From Pantoea agglomerans (GTDB taxonomy: Bacteria; Pseudomonadota; Gammaproteobacteria; Enterobacterales; Enterobacteriaceae): DNA of 64,000 bases. The number at the start of each line of letters is the position of its first letter. The stretch's first letter is position 1. Of the stretch, positions 1-10,090 are shown in pieces. Below the pieces are notes generated by a model. The model saw only the letters and a program-made list of their open reading frames with translations, was not told the DNA's origin and searched no databases. Position numbers and translations under genes: made by a program. Location of the stretch: NCBI RefSeq assembly GCF_020149765.1, contig NZ_CP083809.1, forward strand, positions 1,860,001 through 1,924,000. The letters run 5' to 3'.

Positions 1-285
1 AAAAATCATCGACACGTTATGGCCGACGATGCGACGACGCTCGCGCGGCGACAGGCGCAGCAGGTCGATATCGTCGAACACCATGCGATCGGCGGTGACG
101 CGCCAGTTATCTTTGGTCACGCCGCAGATCGCCTTCGCCACCAGGCTCTTGCCCGATCCCGACTCGCCCACTAACCCACGAACTTCGCCTTCCATCAGCG
201 TCAGGTTGATGCGGTCAACCGCCTTTACGGGACCGTCGGCGGTCATAAATTCAATGGTCAGATTACGAATATCGAGTAACGGCAT
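1..285 (-). CDS. sapD: SapD, peptide ABC transporter ATPase (5' part only, runs off the window)
   Basis: The first 95 codons lie in the window and the gene continues beyond base 1. The translation begins [13 protein letters not shown] and holds a Walker A motif GESGSGKS at about residues 40-47, as in enterobacterial SapD, the ATPase of the SapABCDF antimicrobial peptide and peptide uptake system (also linked to Trk potassium uptake). The start ATG overlaps the sapC stop (TAATG), indicating translational coupling. No frameshift is visible in the part present. Confidence 0.93.
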   Translation of the reverse strand, partial: MPLLDIRNLTIEFMTADGPVKAVDRINLTLMEGEVRGLVGESGSGKSLVAKAICGVTKDNWRVTADRMVFDDIDLLRLSPRERRRIVGHNVSMIF

Positions 286-1175
286 TATTCCACTCCCGCC
301 TCTACAGCGCGGCGAATACCGTCGCCCAGCAGGTTAACGATTAATACGCTGATCATCAGCGCGACGCCCGGCAGCATCACGGTCCAGGGCGCGACATAAA
401 CCAGCTCCAGCGAATCGCCGAGCATCGCGCCCCATTCGGGCGAGGGCAGCTGCGCGCCGAGATCGAGAAAGCCGAGCGCGGCGATATCGAGAATCGCCAG
501 CGACAGCGAGCGCGTCACTTCGCTGATCAGCATCGGCAGCACGTTGGGCAGAATCGCATGGCGCAGAATATCGACGTTGCTGGCACCGTCGAGACGGGCC
601 GCCACCACATACTCTTTTTCCAGCTCGTCATGCACCGCGCTGTAGGTGGCGCGCACCATACGCGGCAACAGCGCCAGCCAGACCGCCAGCAGCGCGTGCT
701 CAAGGCGCGGGCCAAGAAACGCCACCACGATAATCGCCAGCAGCAGCGTGGGGATCGACAACAGGGTATCCAGCACGTGATTCATAATGGCCGAGCGCAA
801 GCCGTGCGTAATGCCCGCCAGCACGCCAAGCGCCAGTCCGCACAGCGTAACCAGGAGCGTCACCAGAATCGCCGAACCCACGGTCGGTGCCACGCCGCTC
901 AGCAGGCGGCTCAGCACGTCGCGCCCCAGATCGTCGGTGCCAAGGAAAAACGAAACGTCGCCGTAGCGCGACCAGGAGGGCGGCAGCAGCTGATAGCCGA
1001 GGAACTGCTGATCGATGCCGTAGGGCGCCAGCAGTCCGCCGAACAGGCAGAGAAACAGCAGCACGCCAAAGCCGTAAAGCCCAATCATGGCGGTGGTGTT
1101 GCGATAGAAATGGTGCCAGCTGCGGCGAAATGCGCCGGGCAGCCGTTTTTCGGCGTAGACGTTATCGTAGGCCAT
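285..1175 (-). CDS. sapC: SapC, peptide ABC transporter inner-membrane permease
   Basis: A protein of 296 residues, the same length as E. coli SapC and collinear with it, including [19 protein letters not shown] and the permease loop [14 protein letters not shown]. It is a DppC/OppC-type permease with about six membrane segments and acts with SapB, SapD and SapF. The ATG giving [11 protein letters not shown] was chosen because it matches the family N-terminus; an upstream TTG would add five residues. In related genomes sapC directly follows sapB, but here sapB ends some 36 kb away, so sapC has lost its operon promoter and must be read from sequence just upstream of 1175 or from the island. 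Confidence 0.95.
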   Translation of the reverse strand: MAYDNVYAEKRLPGAFRRSWHHFYRNTTAMIGLYGFGVLLFLCLFGGLLAPYGIDQQFLGYQLLPPSWSRYGDVSFFLGTDDLGRDVLSRLLSGVAPTVGSAILVTLLVTLCGLALGVLAGITHGLRSAIMNHVLDTLLSIPTLLLAIIVVAFLGPRLEHALLAVWLALLPRMVRATYSAVHDELEKEYVVAARLDGASNVDILRHAILPNVLPMLISEVTRSLSLAILDIAALGFLDLGAQLPSPEWGAMLGDSLELVYVAPWTVMLPGVALMISVLIVNLLGDGIRRAVEAGVE

Positions 1176-1574
1176 ACGCCACCGCCTCAAGGGAAATCAG
1201 CGTAAAGTGCAGCGCTTTACGTTTTTCATTCATATCAATGCTTTGCCTAAATTTTCAGCGTTATTGCGTCGGGCTGCGCCTTAGCAGAGTCAGCGTGACG
1301 AAGTCATCAGGGGATTATCCGTCGATAACCCGCTTACAGGCAAGGAAAGGGCGGCAGCAATTTCGTTCGGGGCTGACGGACGCTCAGGATTTGCGCCGAT
1401 AGATCGACAATCACCACGCGGTCAGACAGGCTGAATGGTAGGCGCAAAAGTCGTTCAATAATTTTGTGGTTTAAAAGCAAATATCTCAGCTTTTAAAGCA
1501 GGGTGAGCAGGCGCATTATCTCTCCATCGAGGCAGAACGCCTCACCAACTGAAAACATACTCAAGGAAATGACC
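1176..1574. other. Intergenic region between sapC and the DUF1471 gene (left end of island)
   Basis: No convincing gene is seen. Because it precedes the detached sapC on the minus strand, it should contain whatever promoter now drives sapCDF; I cannot assign one confidently. A 23-codon minus-strand reading frame (ATG at 1231-1233, beginning MNEKRKALHF and ending out of frame inside sapC) overlaps the sapC start and could be a leader, but no Shine-Dalgarno is evident. Bases 1176-1186 (ACGCCACCGCC) nearly match 37601-37610 beside sapB. Confidence 0.5.
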
Positions 1575-1784
1575 ATGAAAACCATCAAAACTTTCGTTGT
1601 AGTTGCTGCTCTCTCACTCGTCTCATTTGGCAGCTTCGCTCAGAGCGTGACCGCTTCAGCCCCGACGCTCGACGCGGCGGAAGCGCAGATCGCCGCACAG
1701 GCGCATCAGGCTGGCGCATCTTACAAAATCACCGGGGCTCGCTTTGATAACGGCGCCTACGTTTCAGCGGAACTGATCAAATAG
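1575..1784 (+). CDS. DUF1471 (YdgH/BhsA/McbA-like) small periplasmic protein
   Basis: A 69-residue protein with an N-terminal signal peptide (MKTIKTFVVVAALSLVSFGSFA, cut near residue 21) and a short mature part ending in SYKITGARFDNGAYVSAELIK, the typical end of DUF1471 proteins. Relatives such as BhsA, McbA and YdgH are exported stress and biofilm-related proteins. The ATG at 1575 follows an AAGGA ribosome site at 1563-1567; an in-frame upstream start would put the signal peptide internally and was rejected. It stands alone, transcribed away from sapC. The precise function is unknown. Confidence 0.85.
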   Translation: MKTIKTFVVVAALSLVSFGSFAQSVTASAPTLDAAEAQIAAQAHQAGASYKITGARFDNGAYVSAELIK

Positions 1785-1886
1785 CGCTGTAATATCGGTT
1801 TCAGAGGCCGCGTAATGCGGCCTTTGGCATGTCTGACGCGTCGGGTCCGCTACACTCTGTTAAGAGATTAACGGAGAGGAGAGACC

Positions 1887-2291
1887 ATGACGGAGAGTAA
1901 GCCCACCTCAGAGCCACGCCCAGCAGAGGTTACGCACAGGCAGGTATTGCAGAGCGGAAGCGCCTGGAACGGCCAGCCGTATCACGCCTATCCAGCCGGC
2001 AAACCGCAAATTTCGGTGATGCGCATGTCATTACCCGCCCACAGCGAACTTCCCTGGCATACCCATCCCATGCCCAATACCGCCTATATTCTTTCCGGCC
2101 GGTTGACCATCGAAGATAAAAACAGCGGTGAACGCTACCACGCAGGCGCGGGAGAGGCCCTCAACGAAACCATCGACAGCGCGCACCGCGGCTACACGAC
2201 CGACGAGCCGACGGAGTTAGTGATTTTCTACGCGGGCGTCGAAGGTCAGCCGCTTTCTGAGTCGCTGCCGGGCGAGGAGGCGGAGTTCTAG
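1887..2291 (+). CDS. Cupin-domain protein
   Basis: A protein of 134 residues with a single cupin barrel. The first cupin motif is recognisable as WHTHPMPNTAYILSGRLTIE (about residues 57-76), with two histidines that would bind a metal; the second motif is weak (YHAGAGEALNETIDSAHRG). No signal peptide. A strong ribosome site (GGAGAGGAGA) precedes the ATG. Such one-domain cupins include dioxygenases, isomerases and sensors, so no substrate can be named. No operon partner is evident. Confidence 0.8.
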   Translation: MTESKPTSEPRPAEVTHRQVLQSGSAWNGQPYHAYPAGKPQISVMRMSLPAHSELPWHTHPMPNTAYILSGRLTIEDKNSGERYHAGAGEALNETIDSAHRGYTTDEPTELVIFYAGVEGQPLSESLPGEEAEF

Positions 2292-2307
2292 CCATAACGT
2301 CAGCATG

Positions 2308-2350
2308 GCCAGCAGCGAGGCGTCGCTATTTAACGCCTCAGGCTGCTGGC
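2308..2350. terminator. Long inverted repeat downstream of the cupin gene
   Basis: GCCAGCAGCGAGGCG and its near-perfect reverse complement CGCCTCAGGCTGCTGGC flank an 11-base loop, beginning 17 bases after the cupin stop. There is no immediate T run (CTTTTT follows about 10 bases later), so it may act as a transcript-end stabiliser or an imperfect terminator. Confidence 0.55.
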
Positions 2351-3084
2351 GATAAGAACCCTTTTTAAACCTAAACCGATGATAAACAATTGCAGCATCG
2401 CAGTAAAAAAAAGACCCGCCTGTCTGCTTTATTTTCCCTCCCAACCTGTTACCTGGCTCTAATTGCCGCATAATATTCACGCTGATTTTTTGTTTGCCTG
2501 AATAAGGCGGAACGCCTCGGTTACGCTTATTATCCGCCCGTTTGTTTATTGCTGTCAGCCAGCGGGCAAAACGTTTAGCAGAATGTTTTCTGAAGGCGGG
2601 TAGATTGTTTCTGGGGAGAAAAATAAAATTCATAGTGTGGGGTTTTAATTTATCATCCTGTTTTTATGGGTATTATATTTATTTGCACGCTAATCATCAG
2701 GCGATTAATAACAGAAAAATAGGCGGGAATCTCCAGCTTACTGCGTCATTTTGCTGATTTGACTGAAGCTGGATACAGGCTCCAGCTGCACGATTGCAGC
2801 ATAAATAATAAAAACAAAACGCGATGTGTTTAATAGCCTTAACCCTCTTGCCTGCTTCTGAATTCCCTCCCGCGCCAGATGAAAAAAAGCGCCAGCCTGA
2901 TTAAGGCTGTCTTAAGGTTTCGCTAGCATTATTTTCTCAATCCTTTTCTGAGGCAGAAAGGCTGGCGAGATTCATCAAAGCTACGTCTAAAGGAAACAAT
3001 TGCTTCATCTTTGTAAGAATTATTTCTTCAGGCGGCGCGTGAGCATTTTTTATTTTAGACATCTTGAACGGATGGAATTTAACT
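2351..3084. other. AT-rich regulatory region upstream of arnB
   Basis: About 730 bases without a credible gene. It is clearly richer in A and T than the surrounding DNA, which fits a leader and promoter region for arn. The only element I can name is the PmrA-box-like repeat at 2900-2916 with a possible -10 (CATTAT, 2927-2932). The arnB ribosome site GGATGG lies at 3070-3075. Confidence 0.5.
2900..2916 (+). promoter_or_regulatory. PmrA (BasR) box-like site upstream of arnBCADTEF
   Basis: ATTAAG, five bases, CTTAAG. The published PmrA consensus is YTTAAK-N5-YTTAAK; the second half-site matches exactly and the first differs at one base, while the reverse strand reads CTTAAG-N5-CTTAAT. The second half-site lies 10 bases before a possible -10 CATTAT, the usual spacing for PmrA-activated promoters. 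The arn operon is the classic PmrA target, so the context agrees. The regulator genes are not in the window. Confidence 0.7.
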
Positions 3085-4221
3085 ATGTCATTTCTCTCTT
3101 TTTCGCGGCCTTCGTTGGGTGAAGATGAGCTGGCGGCGGTCAAAGCGGTGTTTGAATCGGGGTGGATCACGACTGGCCCGCAAAATGCGGCGCTGGAGCA
3201 GGCGTTCTGCCAGCTGACTGGCAATCAGCACGCCATCGCCGTCAGCTCGGCAACCGCTGGAATGCACGTTGCGCTGCTGGCATTAGATATTCAGCCTGGC
3301 GATGAGGTCATTACGCCGTCGCTGACGTGGGTTTCCACCCTGAATATCATCACGCTGCTGGGTGCTACGCCGGTGATGATCGATATCGACCGCGATACGC
3401 TGATGGTCACGCCAGAACAGATCGAAGCCGCCATCACGCCGCGCACCCGCGCCATTATTCCGGTGCACTACGCCGGCGCGCCTGCGGATATCGATGCGAT
3501 CCGCGCCCTCGGCGAACGCTACGCCATTCCGGTGATTGAAGATGCCGCCCACGCGGCGGGCTGCTATTACCAGGGACGTCATATCGGCAGCGCGGGCACC
3601 GCAATTTTCTCGTTTCACGCCATTAAAAATATGACCTGCGCCGAAGGCGGCCTGATCGTCACCGACGACGCGCAGCTGGCGGATCGCATGCGCAGCCTGA
3701 AATTCCACGGGCTGGGGGTCGACGCCTACGATCGTCATACTCACGGCCGCAAGCCGCAGGCGGAAGTGGTGATGCCCGGCTTCAAGTACAACCTGCCCGA
3801 TATCAGCGCGGCCATTGCGCTGGTGCAGCTGGAGAAACTCTCCGCCTTTAACGCGCGCCGCGCCGCCATCGCCCAGCGCTATCTGCGCGAGCTGGCCGAC
3901 ACGCCGTTTCTGCCACTGGCGCAGCCGGCCTGGCCCCATCAGCACGCCTGGCATCTGTTTATTATTCGCGTCGACGAGGCGGCATGCGGCATCAGCCGCG
4001 ACGGGCTTATGGAGGCGCTGAAGGCGCAGGATATCGGCACCGGCCTCCATTTTCGCGCCGCGCACACCCATAAATATTACCGCGAACGCTACCCGCAGCT
4101 CTCGCTGCCCAACACCGAGTGGAACAGCGAGCGCATTTGCTCGCTACCGCTGTTCCCGGATATGCGCGATGACGACGTCACCCGCGTTATCAGCGCGTTG
4201 CGTCAGCTGGCAGGAGGCTGA
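3085..4221 (+). CDS. arnB: ArnB, UDP-Ara4O aminotransferase
   Basis: A PLP-dependent aminotransferase of 378 residues (DegT/DnrJ/EryC1 family) that converts UDP-4-keto-arabinose to UDP-L-Ara4N with glutamate as donor. The PLP lysine is in FSFHAIKN (Lys181). EDAAHA and YKYNLPDI-type motifs of the family are present, and the sequence follows E. coli ArnB closely throughout. Start: the ATG giving [10 protein letters not shown], preceded by GGATGG at 3070-3075, matches the family N-terminus better than the upstream TTG. First gene of the arn operon, one base from arnC. Confidence 0.97.
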   Translation: MSFLSFSRPSLGEDELAAVKAVFESGWITTGPQNAALEQAFCQLTGNQHAIAVSSATAGMHVALLALDIQPGDEVITPSLTWVSTLNIITLLGATPVMIDIDRDTLMVTPEQIEAAITPRTRAIIPVHYAGAPADIDAIRALGERYAIPVIEDAAHAAGCYYQGRHIGSAGTAIFSFHAIKNMTCAEGGLIVTDDAQLADRMRSLKFHGLGVDAYDRHTHGRKPQAEVVMPGFKYNLPDISAAIALVQLEKLSAFNARRAAIAQRYLRELADTPFLPLAQPAWPHQHAWHLFIIRVDEAACGISRDGLMEALKAQDIGTGLHFRAAHTHKYYRERYPQLSLPNTEWNSERICSLPLFPDMRDDDVTRVISALRQLAGG

Positions 4222-4222
4222 G

Positions 4223-5209
4223 ATGCAGCAGGAAAAAGCGATTCGCAAAGTTTCCGTGGTCATTCCGGTCTACAACGAAGAGGAGAGCCTGGCGGAGCTG
4301 GTGCGCCGTACCGACGCCGCCTGCGCCACGCTGGGGCTGCAGTATGAAATTCTGCTGGTGGATGACGGCAGCGCCGACCGTTCCGCCCAGATGATTGACG
4401 ACGCCGCCGATATGCCCGGCAGCCATGTGGTCGGCGTGTTGCTGAACCGCAACTATGGTCAGCACTCGGCGATTATGGCCGGGTTCAGCCATGTCTCCGG
4501 CGATCTGATCGTCACGCTGGACGCCGATCTGCAAAACCCGCCGGAGGAGATCCCGAACCTGGTGCGCGCGGCGCAGCAGGGCTATGACGTGGTGGGCACC
4601 GTGCGCCAGAACCGCCAGGACAGCTGGTTCCGCCGTCGCGCCTCGCGCACCATCAACCATCTGATCCAGCGCGTTACCGGAAAAGCGATGGGGGACTACG
4701 GCTGCATGCTGCGCGCCTATCGCCGCCATATCGTTGATGCGATGCTTAACTGCCACGAGCGCAGCACCTTTATTCCGATACTCGCCAACACCTTTGCGCG
4801 CCGCACTATCGAACTGCCGGTGGCCCACGCCGAGCGGGAATTTGGCGACTCCAAATACAGCGTTATGAAGCTGATTAACCTGATGTACGACCTGGTCACC
4901 TGCCTGACCACCACGCCGCTGCGTCTGCTGAGCATCGTCGGCAGCCTGATCGCGCTGGCCGGTTTCGCCTTCTCGCTGGTGTTAATGGCGCTGCGCCTGT
5001 TCCTCGGTGCCAGCTGGGCGGGCGACGGCGTCTTTGTGCTGTTCGCCATCCTGTTTATTTTTGTCGGCGCGCAGTTTATCGGCATGGGCCTGCTTGGCGA
5101 ATATATCGGCCGTATCTACAACGACGTGCGCGCGCGGCCTCGCTACTTTATCCAGCGTGTCATCCACCCCCAGCAAAAAGCCTCTTCTGTACAGGAATCT
5201 GAGCAATGA
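4223..5209 (+). CDS. arnC: ArnC, undecaprenyl-phosphate Ara4FN transferase
   Basis: A 328-residue family 2 glycosyltransferase that moves 4-formamido-arabinose from UDP to undecaprenyl phosphate at the inner membrane. The N-terminal half has [22 protein letters not shown] and a DxD-like [11 protein letters not shown]; the C-terminal part has two membrane segments (about residues 235-260 and 270-295). The ribosome site AGGAGG lies inside the end of arnB. The stop overlaps the arnA start (ATGA). Confidence 0.97.
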   Translation: MQQEKAIRKVSVVIPVYNEEESLAELVRRTDAACATLGLQYEILLVDDGSADRSAQMIDDAADMPGSHVVGVLLNRNYGQHSAIMAGFSHVSGDLIVTLDADLQNPPEEIPNLVRAAQQGYDVVGTVRQNRQDSWFRRRASRTINHLIQRVTGKAMGDYGCMLRAYRRHIVDAMLNCHERSTFIPILANTFARRTIELPVAHAEREFGDSKYSVMKLINLMYDLVTCLTTTPLRLLSIVGSLIALAGFAFSLVLMALRLFLGASWAGDGVFVLFAILFIFVGAQFIGMGLLGEYIGRIYNDVRARPRYFIQRVIHPQQKASSVQESEQ

Positions 5210-7185
5210 AAACCATCGTCTTCGCCTACGCCGAAATGGGCTGTACGGGCATCAGCGCGCTGCTGAACGCCGGTTATGAAATCAGCGCCATCTTCACCCA
5301 TGCCGATACCTCGCCGGAGAGCCACGCCTTTCCTTCCGTGGCGCGTCTGGCGGCGGAGCAGGGCATTCCGGTATACGCGCCGGAGGATGCCAGTCATCCG
5401 CTGTGGGTCGATCGCATCAAAGCGATGCAGCCGGACATTATCTTCTCTTTCTACTACCGCGCGCTGCTGAGCGATAACATTTTGCGCAGCGCCCGCCTCG
5501 GTGCTTTTAATCTGCACGGTTCGCTGCTGCCGAAATACCGTGGCCGCGCGCCGCTCAACTGGGTGCTGGTCAACGGCGAAACAGAGACCGGCGTGACGCT
5601 GCACCGCATGGTGAAGCGCGCCGACGCCGGCGATATCGTGGCGCAGCAGCGCGTGGCGATCGATGCCCAGGATAACGCGCTGACGCTGCACCGCAAGCTG
5701 GTTGCCTGCGCAGCCGAACTGCTGGAGGGCACGCTGCCGGCGATGAAGCGCGGCGAGATCGCCGCTCGGCCGCAGAACAACAGCGAAGCAACCACGGTCG
5801 GCCGCCGCACGCCGGAGGATGGGCGCATCAACTGGGAATGGCCGGCGCAGCGGGTGAACAATCTGGTGCGCGCCGTTACCGATCCCTGGCCAGGGGCCTT
5901 TGCCTGGGCCGGAACGCTCAAGTTCGTGGTATGGAAAGGGCGCGTACACGCGGACGCGCCGCAGGCGAAGCCCGGTACGGTGCTGTCGGTCGATCCCTTT
6001 CTGATCGCCTGCGGCGAAGGGGCGCTGGAGGTGCTGACCGGCCAGAGCGATAACGGCGTCTATATGAACGGCAGCCAGCTGGCGCAAAGCCTGGGCATGG
6101 TGCCGGGCGCGCTGCTCTATTCGCAGCCGGTCGCGGCGGTAAAGCGCCGCACCCGCGTGCTGATCCTCGGCGTTAACGGCTTTATCGGCAACCACCTGAC
6201 CGAGCGGCTGCTGCAGGATGATAACTTTGAGGTCTACGGGCTGGATATCGGCTCCGACGCCATCAGCCGCTTTCTCGCCCAGCCGCGTTTCCACTTTGTC
6301 GAAGGCGATATCAGCATTCACTCCGAGTGGATTGAATATCACATCAAGAAGTGCGACGTCGTGCTGCCGCTGGTGGCGATCGCCACGCCGATCGAGTACA
6401 CCCGCAATCCGCTGCGCGTGTTCGAACTCGACTTTGAAGAGAACCTGAAGATTATCCGCGACTGCGTGAAGTACAAAAAGCGCATCATCTTCCCCTCGAC
6501 CTCCGAAGTCTACGGCATGTGCACCGACAAGCACTTCGACGAGGATCACTCCAGCCTGGTGGTCGGCCCGATCAACAAGCAGCGCTGGATCTACTCGGTG
6601 TCGAAACAGCTGCTCGACCGCGTTATCTGGGCCTACGGCGAAAAAGAGGGGCTGCGCTTTACCCTGTTCCGGCCCTTTAACTGGATGGGGCCGCGCCTCG
6701 ACAACCTGAACGCCGCCCGTATCGGCAGCTCACGCGCCATCACCCAGCTGATCCTTAACCTGGTGGAAGGCTCGCCAATCAAGCTGATTGACGGCGGCGC
6801 GCAGAAGCGCTGCTTTACCGATATTCGCGACGGCATTGAAGCGCTGTTCCGCATTATTGAAAACAAAAACGGCAACTGCGACGGCCAGATCGTCAACATC
6901 GGCAATCCCGACAACGAGGCCAGCATCAAAGAGCTGGCGGAGCGCCTGCTGGCGAGCTTTGAGCGCCATCCGCTGCGCGACCGCTTCCCGCCGTTCGCCG
7001 GTTTCCGCGAGGTGGAAAGCAGCAGCTACTACGGCAAGGGCTATCAGGATGTCGAGCATCGCAAACCGGCGATCAAAAACGCGCGCCGCCTGCTGGACTG
7101 GACGCCGACGGTGGCGATGGACACCACCATCGACAATACGCTCGATTTCTTCCTGCGCACCGTCGAGCTTCAGGAGAAGCCATGA
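5206..7185 (+). CDS. arnA: ArnA, bifunctional UDP-GlcA decarboxylase / UDP-Ara4N formyltransferase
   Basis: A 659-residue fusion, matching E. coli ArnA in length and order. The N-terminal formyltransferase (about 1-300) keeps the catalytic triad Asn102, His104 and Asp140 ([23 protein letters not shown]). The C-terminal dehydrogenase/decarboxylase (about 315-659) is a short-chain dehydrogenase fold with [10 protein letters not shown] and YSVSK (Tyr and Lys of the catalytic pair) and converts UDP-glucuronate to UDP-4-keto-arabinose. It overlaps arnC and arnD by four bases each, so the genes are translationally coupled. Confidence 0.98.
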   Translation: MKTIVFAYAEMGCTGISALLNAGYEISAIFTHADTSPESHAFPSVARLAAEQGIPVYAPEDASHPLWVDRIKAMQPDIIFSFYYRALLSDNILRSARLGAFNLHGSLLPKYRGRAPLNWVLVNGETETGVTLHRMVKRADAGDIVAQQRVAIDAQDNALTLHRKLVACAAELLEGTLPAMKRGEIAARPQNNSEATTVGRRTPEDGRINWEWPAQRVNNLVRAVTDPWPGAFAWAGTLKFVVWKGRVHADAPQAKPGTVLSVDPFLIACGEGALEVLTGQSDNGVYMNGSQLAQSLGMVPGALLYSQPVAAVKRRTRVLILGVNGFIGNHLTERLLQDDNFEVYGLDIGSDAISRFLAQPRFHFVEGDISIHSEWIEYHIKKCDVVLPLVAIATPIEYTRNPLRVFELDFEENLKIIRDCVKYKKRIIFPSTSEVYGMCTDKHFDEDHSSLVVGPINKQRWIYSVSKQLLDRVIWAYGEKEGLRFTLFRPFNWMGPRLDNLNAARIGSSRAITQLILNLVEGSPIKLIDGGAQKRCFTDIRDGIEALFRIIENKNGNCDGQIVNIGNPDNEASIKELAERLLASFERHPLRDRFPPFAGFREVESSSYYGKGYQDVEHRKPAIKNARRLLDWTPTVAMDTTIDNTLDFFLRTVELQEKP

Positions 7186-8066
7186 AGAGAGTAGGACTGC
7201 GCGTTGATGTCGACACCTGGCGCGGCACAAAGCTGGGGGTGCCGGCGCTGCTGGAGCAGTTCAGCCTGCATCAGCTGCAGGCGAGCTTCTTTTTCAGCGT
7301 CGGGCCGGACAATATGGGACGCCACCTGTGGCGGCTGATAAAGCCGCGCTTCCTGTGGAAGATGCTGCGCTCGCGCGCGGCATCGCTCTACGGCTGGGAG
7401 ATCCTGCTGGCGGGCACCGCCTGGCCGGGGCGGGATATTGGACGCGGGCTGGCCGACACCATTCGCGCCGCGGCGGAGCATCACGAAATCGGCCTGCACG
7501 CCTGGGATCACTTCGCCTGGCAAACCTGGGCGGGCGTCTGGCCGCAGCAGAAGCTGACTGAGCAGATCGCGCGAGGCAAAGCGGCGCTGGAGGCGATTTT
7601 AGGTGACATTGTCACATGCTCCGCCGTGGCGGGCTGGCGCGCCGATACGCGCGTTATCGCCGCCAAAGAGGCGTTTGGCTTCCGCTACAACAGCGACTGC
7701 CGCGGCAGCGGGCCTTTTGTTCCGCTTCTGGCCGACGGCAGCCCGGCGACGGTGCAAATTCCGGTGACCCTGCCGACCTGGGACGAAGTGGTCGGACAGC
7801 AGGTCAGCGCGGCGCAGTTCAACGACTACATCCTCGAACAGATGCAGGCTGCCAGCGGATCGCCGGTTTACACCATTCACGCCGAGGTGGAGGGCATTGT
7901 GGGACTGGCCGCTTTCCGCGATCTGCTGAGGCGCGCGGCGCGGCTGGGCATTCATTTTTGTCCCCTCAGCGAGCTGCTGCCTGAGGACGCCGCGACGCTG
8001 CCGCAGGGCAAGGTGGTACGCGGCGAGATCGCCGGGCGCGAAGGGTGGCTGGGCTGCCAGCGCTAA
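7182..8066 (+). CDS. arnD: ArnD, undecaprenyl-phosphate Ara4FN deformylase
   Basis: A 294-residue polysaccharide-deacetylase-like enzyme that removes the formyl group from undecaprenyl-phosphate Ara4FN so that the lipid-linked sugar can be flipped and used. The DVDTWRGT motif near the start and [13 protein letters not shown] supply the metal-binding Asp and His residues of the NodB fold. Overlaps the end of arnA by four bases. Confidence 0.96.
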   Translation: MKRVGLRVDVDTWRGTKLGVPALLEQFSLHQLQASFFFSVGPDNMGRHLWRLIKPRFLWKMLRSRAASLYGWEILLAGTAWPGRDIGRGLADTIRAAAEHHEIGLHAWDHFAWQTWAGVWPQQKLTEQIARGKAALEAILGDIVTCSAVAGWRADTRVIAAKEAFGFRYNSDCRGSGPFVPLLADGSPATVQIPVTLPTWDEVVGQQVSAAQFNDYILEQMQAASGSPVYTIHAEVEGIVGLAAFRDLLRRAARLGIHFCPLSELLPEDAATLPQGKVVRGEIAGREGWLGCQR

Positions 8067-8087
8067 CTCAAAACAGGACGCTTCTCT

Positions 8088-9761
8088 ATGTGGACACCGC
8101 TGCGCGCGGGGACAAAGACGGCGCTGCTGCTGGCGCTTTTCGTCCTCTACTATCTGATACCTATTGAATTCCGCAGCCTGTGGCAGCCGGATGAAACCCG
8201 CTACGCCGAGATCAGCCGCGAAATGGTGGCGGGCGGCAACTGGGTGGTGCCGCACTTTTTTGGCCTGCGCTACTTTGAAAAACCGATCGCCGGCTACTGG
8301 GTCAATAATATCGGCCAGCTTCTCTTCGGCCATACCCTGTTCGGCGTGCGCGCCGGGGCGATTTTCAGCACCGCGCTCAGCGCGCTGCTGCTCTACTGGC
8401 TTGGCGCGCGCCTGTTCGCCAGCCGCACCGTCGCGCTGACCGGCAGCGTAATTTTTCTGACCTCGCTGCTGGTGTATGGCATCGGCACCTATGCGGTGCT
8501 CGATCCCATTCTGCTGCTGTGGCTGGTGGCGGCGATGTGCAGCTACTGGCTGGCGGCGCAGGCGGGCAGCAGGCGGCAGCGGCTCGGCGGCTATCTGCTG
8601 CTCGGCGTCGCCTGCGGCTTTGGCTTTATGACTAAAGGCTTTCTGGCGCTGGCGGTGCCGGTGCTGGCAATTACGCCCTGGGCTATCTGGCAGCGGCGCT
8701 TCGGCGAGCTGCTGCGCTGGGGGACGCTGTCCGTCGTCACGGCGCTGGCTATTAGCGCGCCCTGGGCGCTGGCGATCGCCCGGCAGGAAGGGGACTTCTG
8801 GCACTACTTCTTCTGGGTCGAACATATCCAGCGCTTCGCCGAAGCGGACGCGCAGCACAAAGCGCCGTTCTGGTACTACCTGCCGGTCTTGCTGGCGGGC
8901 GCGCTGCCCTGGCTGGCGCTGCTGCCCGGCGCGCTGACCACGGCGTGGCGGCAGCGCGCAGAGCAGGCCGGCGCGGCCTACTTACTGAGCTGGGTGCTGC
9001 TGCCGCTGCTGTTTTTCAGCATCGCCAAAGGCAAGCTGCCTACCTATATCCTGCCGTGCTTCGCGCCGCTGGCGCTGCTGATGGCGCACTACGCCCACGG
9101 CGGCGGCGTGCGGCTCGGCAGGGTGTTTCGCATCAACGGCGCAATTAACCTGCTGTTCGGGCTGATTGCCGCCGCGGCGGTGGTGGTGTTCCTTGCGCCC
9201 TGGGGGCTGGCGCGCCATCCGCTTTACGCGCGCGATGAAGCGCTGCGCGCAGCGGCGGCGGCGGCGGCCTTTGCCGGCTGGGGGGTTGCGGGCTGGCTGA
9301 GCCTGCGGCCGGGGAGCAGCCGCTGGCAGCGGGCGGCGCTCTGTCCGCTGGCGCTGGCGCTGCTGGTGGGGTTTGCCATTCCGCAGAAGGTGCGCGATGC
9401 GAAGCAGCCGCTGAATTTCGTCAGCGCGGTGCGTGAGCGGCTGGCGGGCAGCCGCTATCTGCTGGCTGACAATCCCGGCGTCGCCTCGGCGATCGCCTGG
9501 TCGCTGCGGCGCAGCGACATCACCCTTTATGACGCCAAAGGCGAGGTGCAGTACGGTCTGAGCTACCCCGATGCGCAGGCGCGCTACGTCGACGGCGCGG
9601 CCTTCGCTGACTGGCTGCGGGCGCATCGTCGCCAGGGGCGCGTATCGGTCGTTATGATGCTCAATTCAGACGAGAACGCGCCGGATGCGCATCTGCCGAC
9701 GCCGGACGATCGCTATCAGCAGGGGCGGCTGGTCTACTACGGCTATGACGCCACGCCATGA
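8088..9761 (+). CDS. arnT: ArnT, lipid A L-Ara4N transferase
   Basis: A 557-residue polytopic membrane glycosyltransferase (PMT/GT83 family; E. coli 550) that transfers L-Ara4N from undecaprenyl phosphate to lipid A phosphates in the periplasm, giving polymyxin resistance. The first periplasmic loop holds the conserved WQPDETRYAEISREM and FEKPIAGYW motifs. About 12 membrane segments can be picked out. Preceded by AGGAC; overlaps arnE by four bases. Confidence 0.97.
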   Translation: MWTPLRAGTKTALLLALFVLYYLIPIEFRSLWQPDETRYAEISREMVAGGNWVVPHFFGLRYFEKPIAGYWVNNIGQLLFGHTLFGVRAGAIFSTALSALLLYWLGARLFASRTVALTGSVIFLTSLLVYGIGTYAVLDPILLLWLVAAMCSYWLAAQAGSRRQRLGGYLLLGVACGFGFMTKGFLALAVPVLAITPWAIWQRRFGELLRWGTLSVVTALAISAPWALAIARQEGDFWHYFFWVEHIQRFAEADAQHKAPFWYYLPVLLAGALPWLALLPGALTTAWRQRAEQAGAAYLLSWVLLPLLFFSIAKGKLPTYILPCFAPLALLMAHYAHGGGVRLGRVFRINGAINLLFGLIAAAAVVVFLAPWGLARHPLYARDEALRAAAAAAAFAGWGVAGWLSLRPGSSRWQRAALCPLALALLVGFAIPQKVRDAKQPLNFVSAVRERLAGSRYLLADNPGVASAIAWSLRRSDITLYDAKGEVQYGLSYPDAQARYVDGAAFADWLRAHRRQGRVSVVMMLNSDENAPDAHLPTPDDRYQQGRLVYYGYDATP

Positions 9762-10090
9762 GCCTGCTACTGATTGCGCTGGTTAGCCTGCTGAGCTGCA
9801 TCGCGCAGCTCTGCCAGAAGCAGGCGGCCAACCTCGGCCGCCGTCGGGGCAACATCCACCTGACAGGGTGGATTGCCCTGAGCCTGCTGCTGCTGGGCCT
9901 GGCGATGCTGCTCTGGCTGTGGGTGCTGCGACTGGTGCCGGTTAGCGTCGCCTATCCCATGCTCAGCATTAATTTTGTGCTGGTGGCGATCGCCGCACGG
10001 GTGATCTGGCAGGAAAGCTATACGCTGCGGCAGTGGCTCGGCACGCTGGCCATTGTGGCGGGCGTGGCGCTGATGGGGAGTCATCTGTGA
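9758..10090 (+). CDS. arnE: ArnE, undecaprenyl-phosphate Ara4N flippase subunit
   Basis: A 110-residue EmrE-like (SMR superfamily) membrane protein with four predicted helices; with ArnF it flips undecaprenyl-phosphate Ara4N to the periplasmic face. VSVAYPMLSINFVLVAIAAR is the typical helix 3 region. ATG overlaps the arnT stop and the stop overlaps the arnF start. Confidence 0.93.
   Translation: MSLLLIALVSLLSCIAQLCQKQAANLGRRRGNIHLTGWIALSLLLLGLAMLLWLWVLRLVPVSVAYPMLSINFVLVAIAARVIWQESYTLRQWLGTLAIVAGVALMGSHL

Noticed and set aside
5143..6549. Long open frame (468 codons) antisense to arnA
   Set aside because: arnA is unmistakable on the plus strand; the antisense product is low-complexity His/Arg/Ala-rich sequence.
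7599..8858. 419-codon frame antisense to arnD/arnT
   Set aside because: Shadow of two well-defined genes, no recognisable domain.
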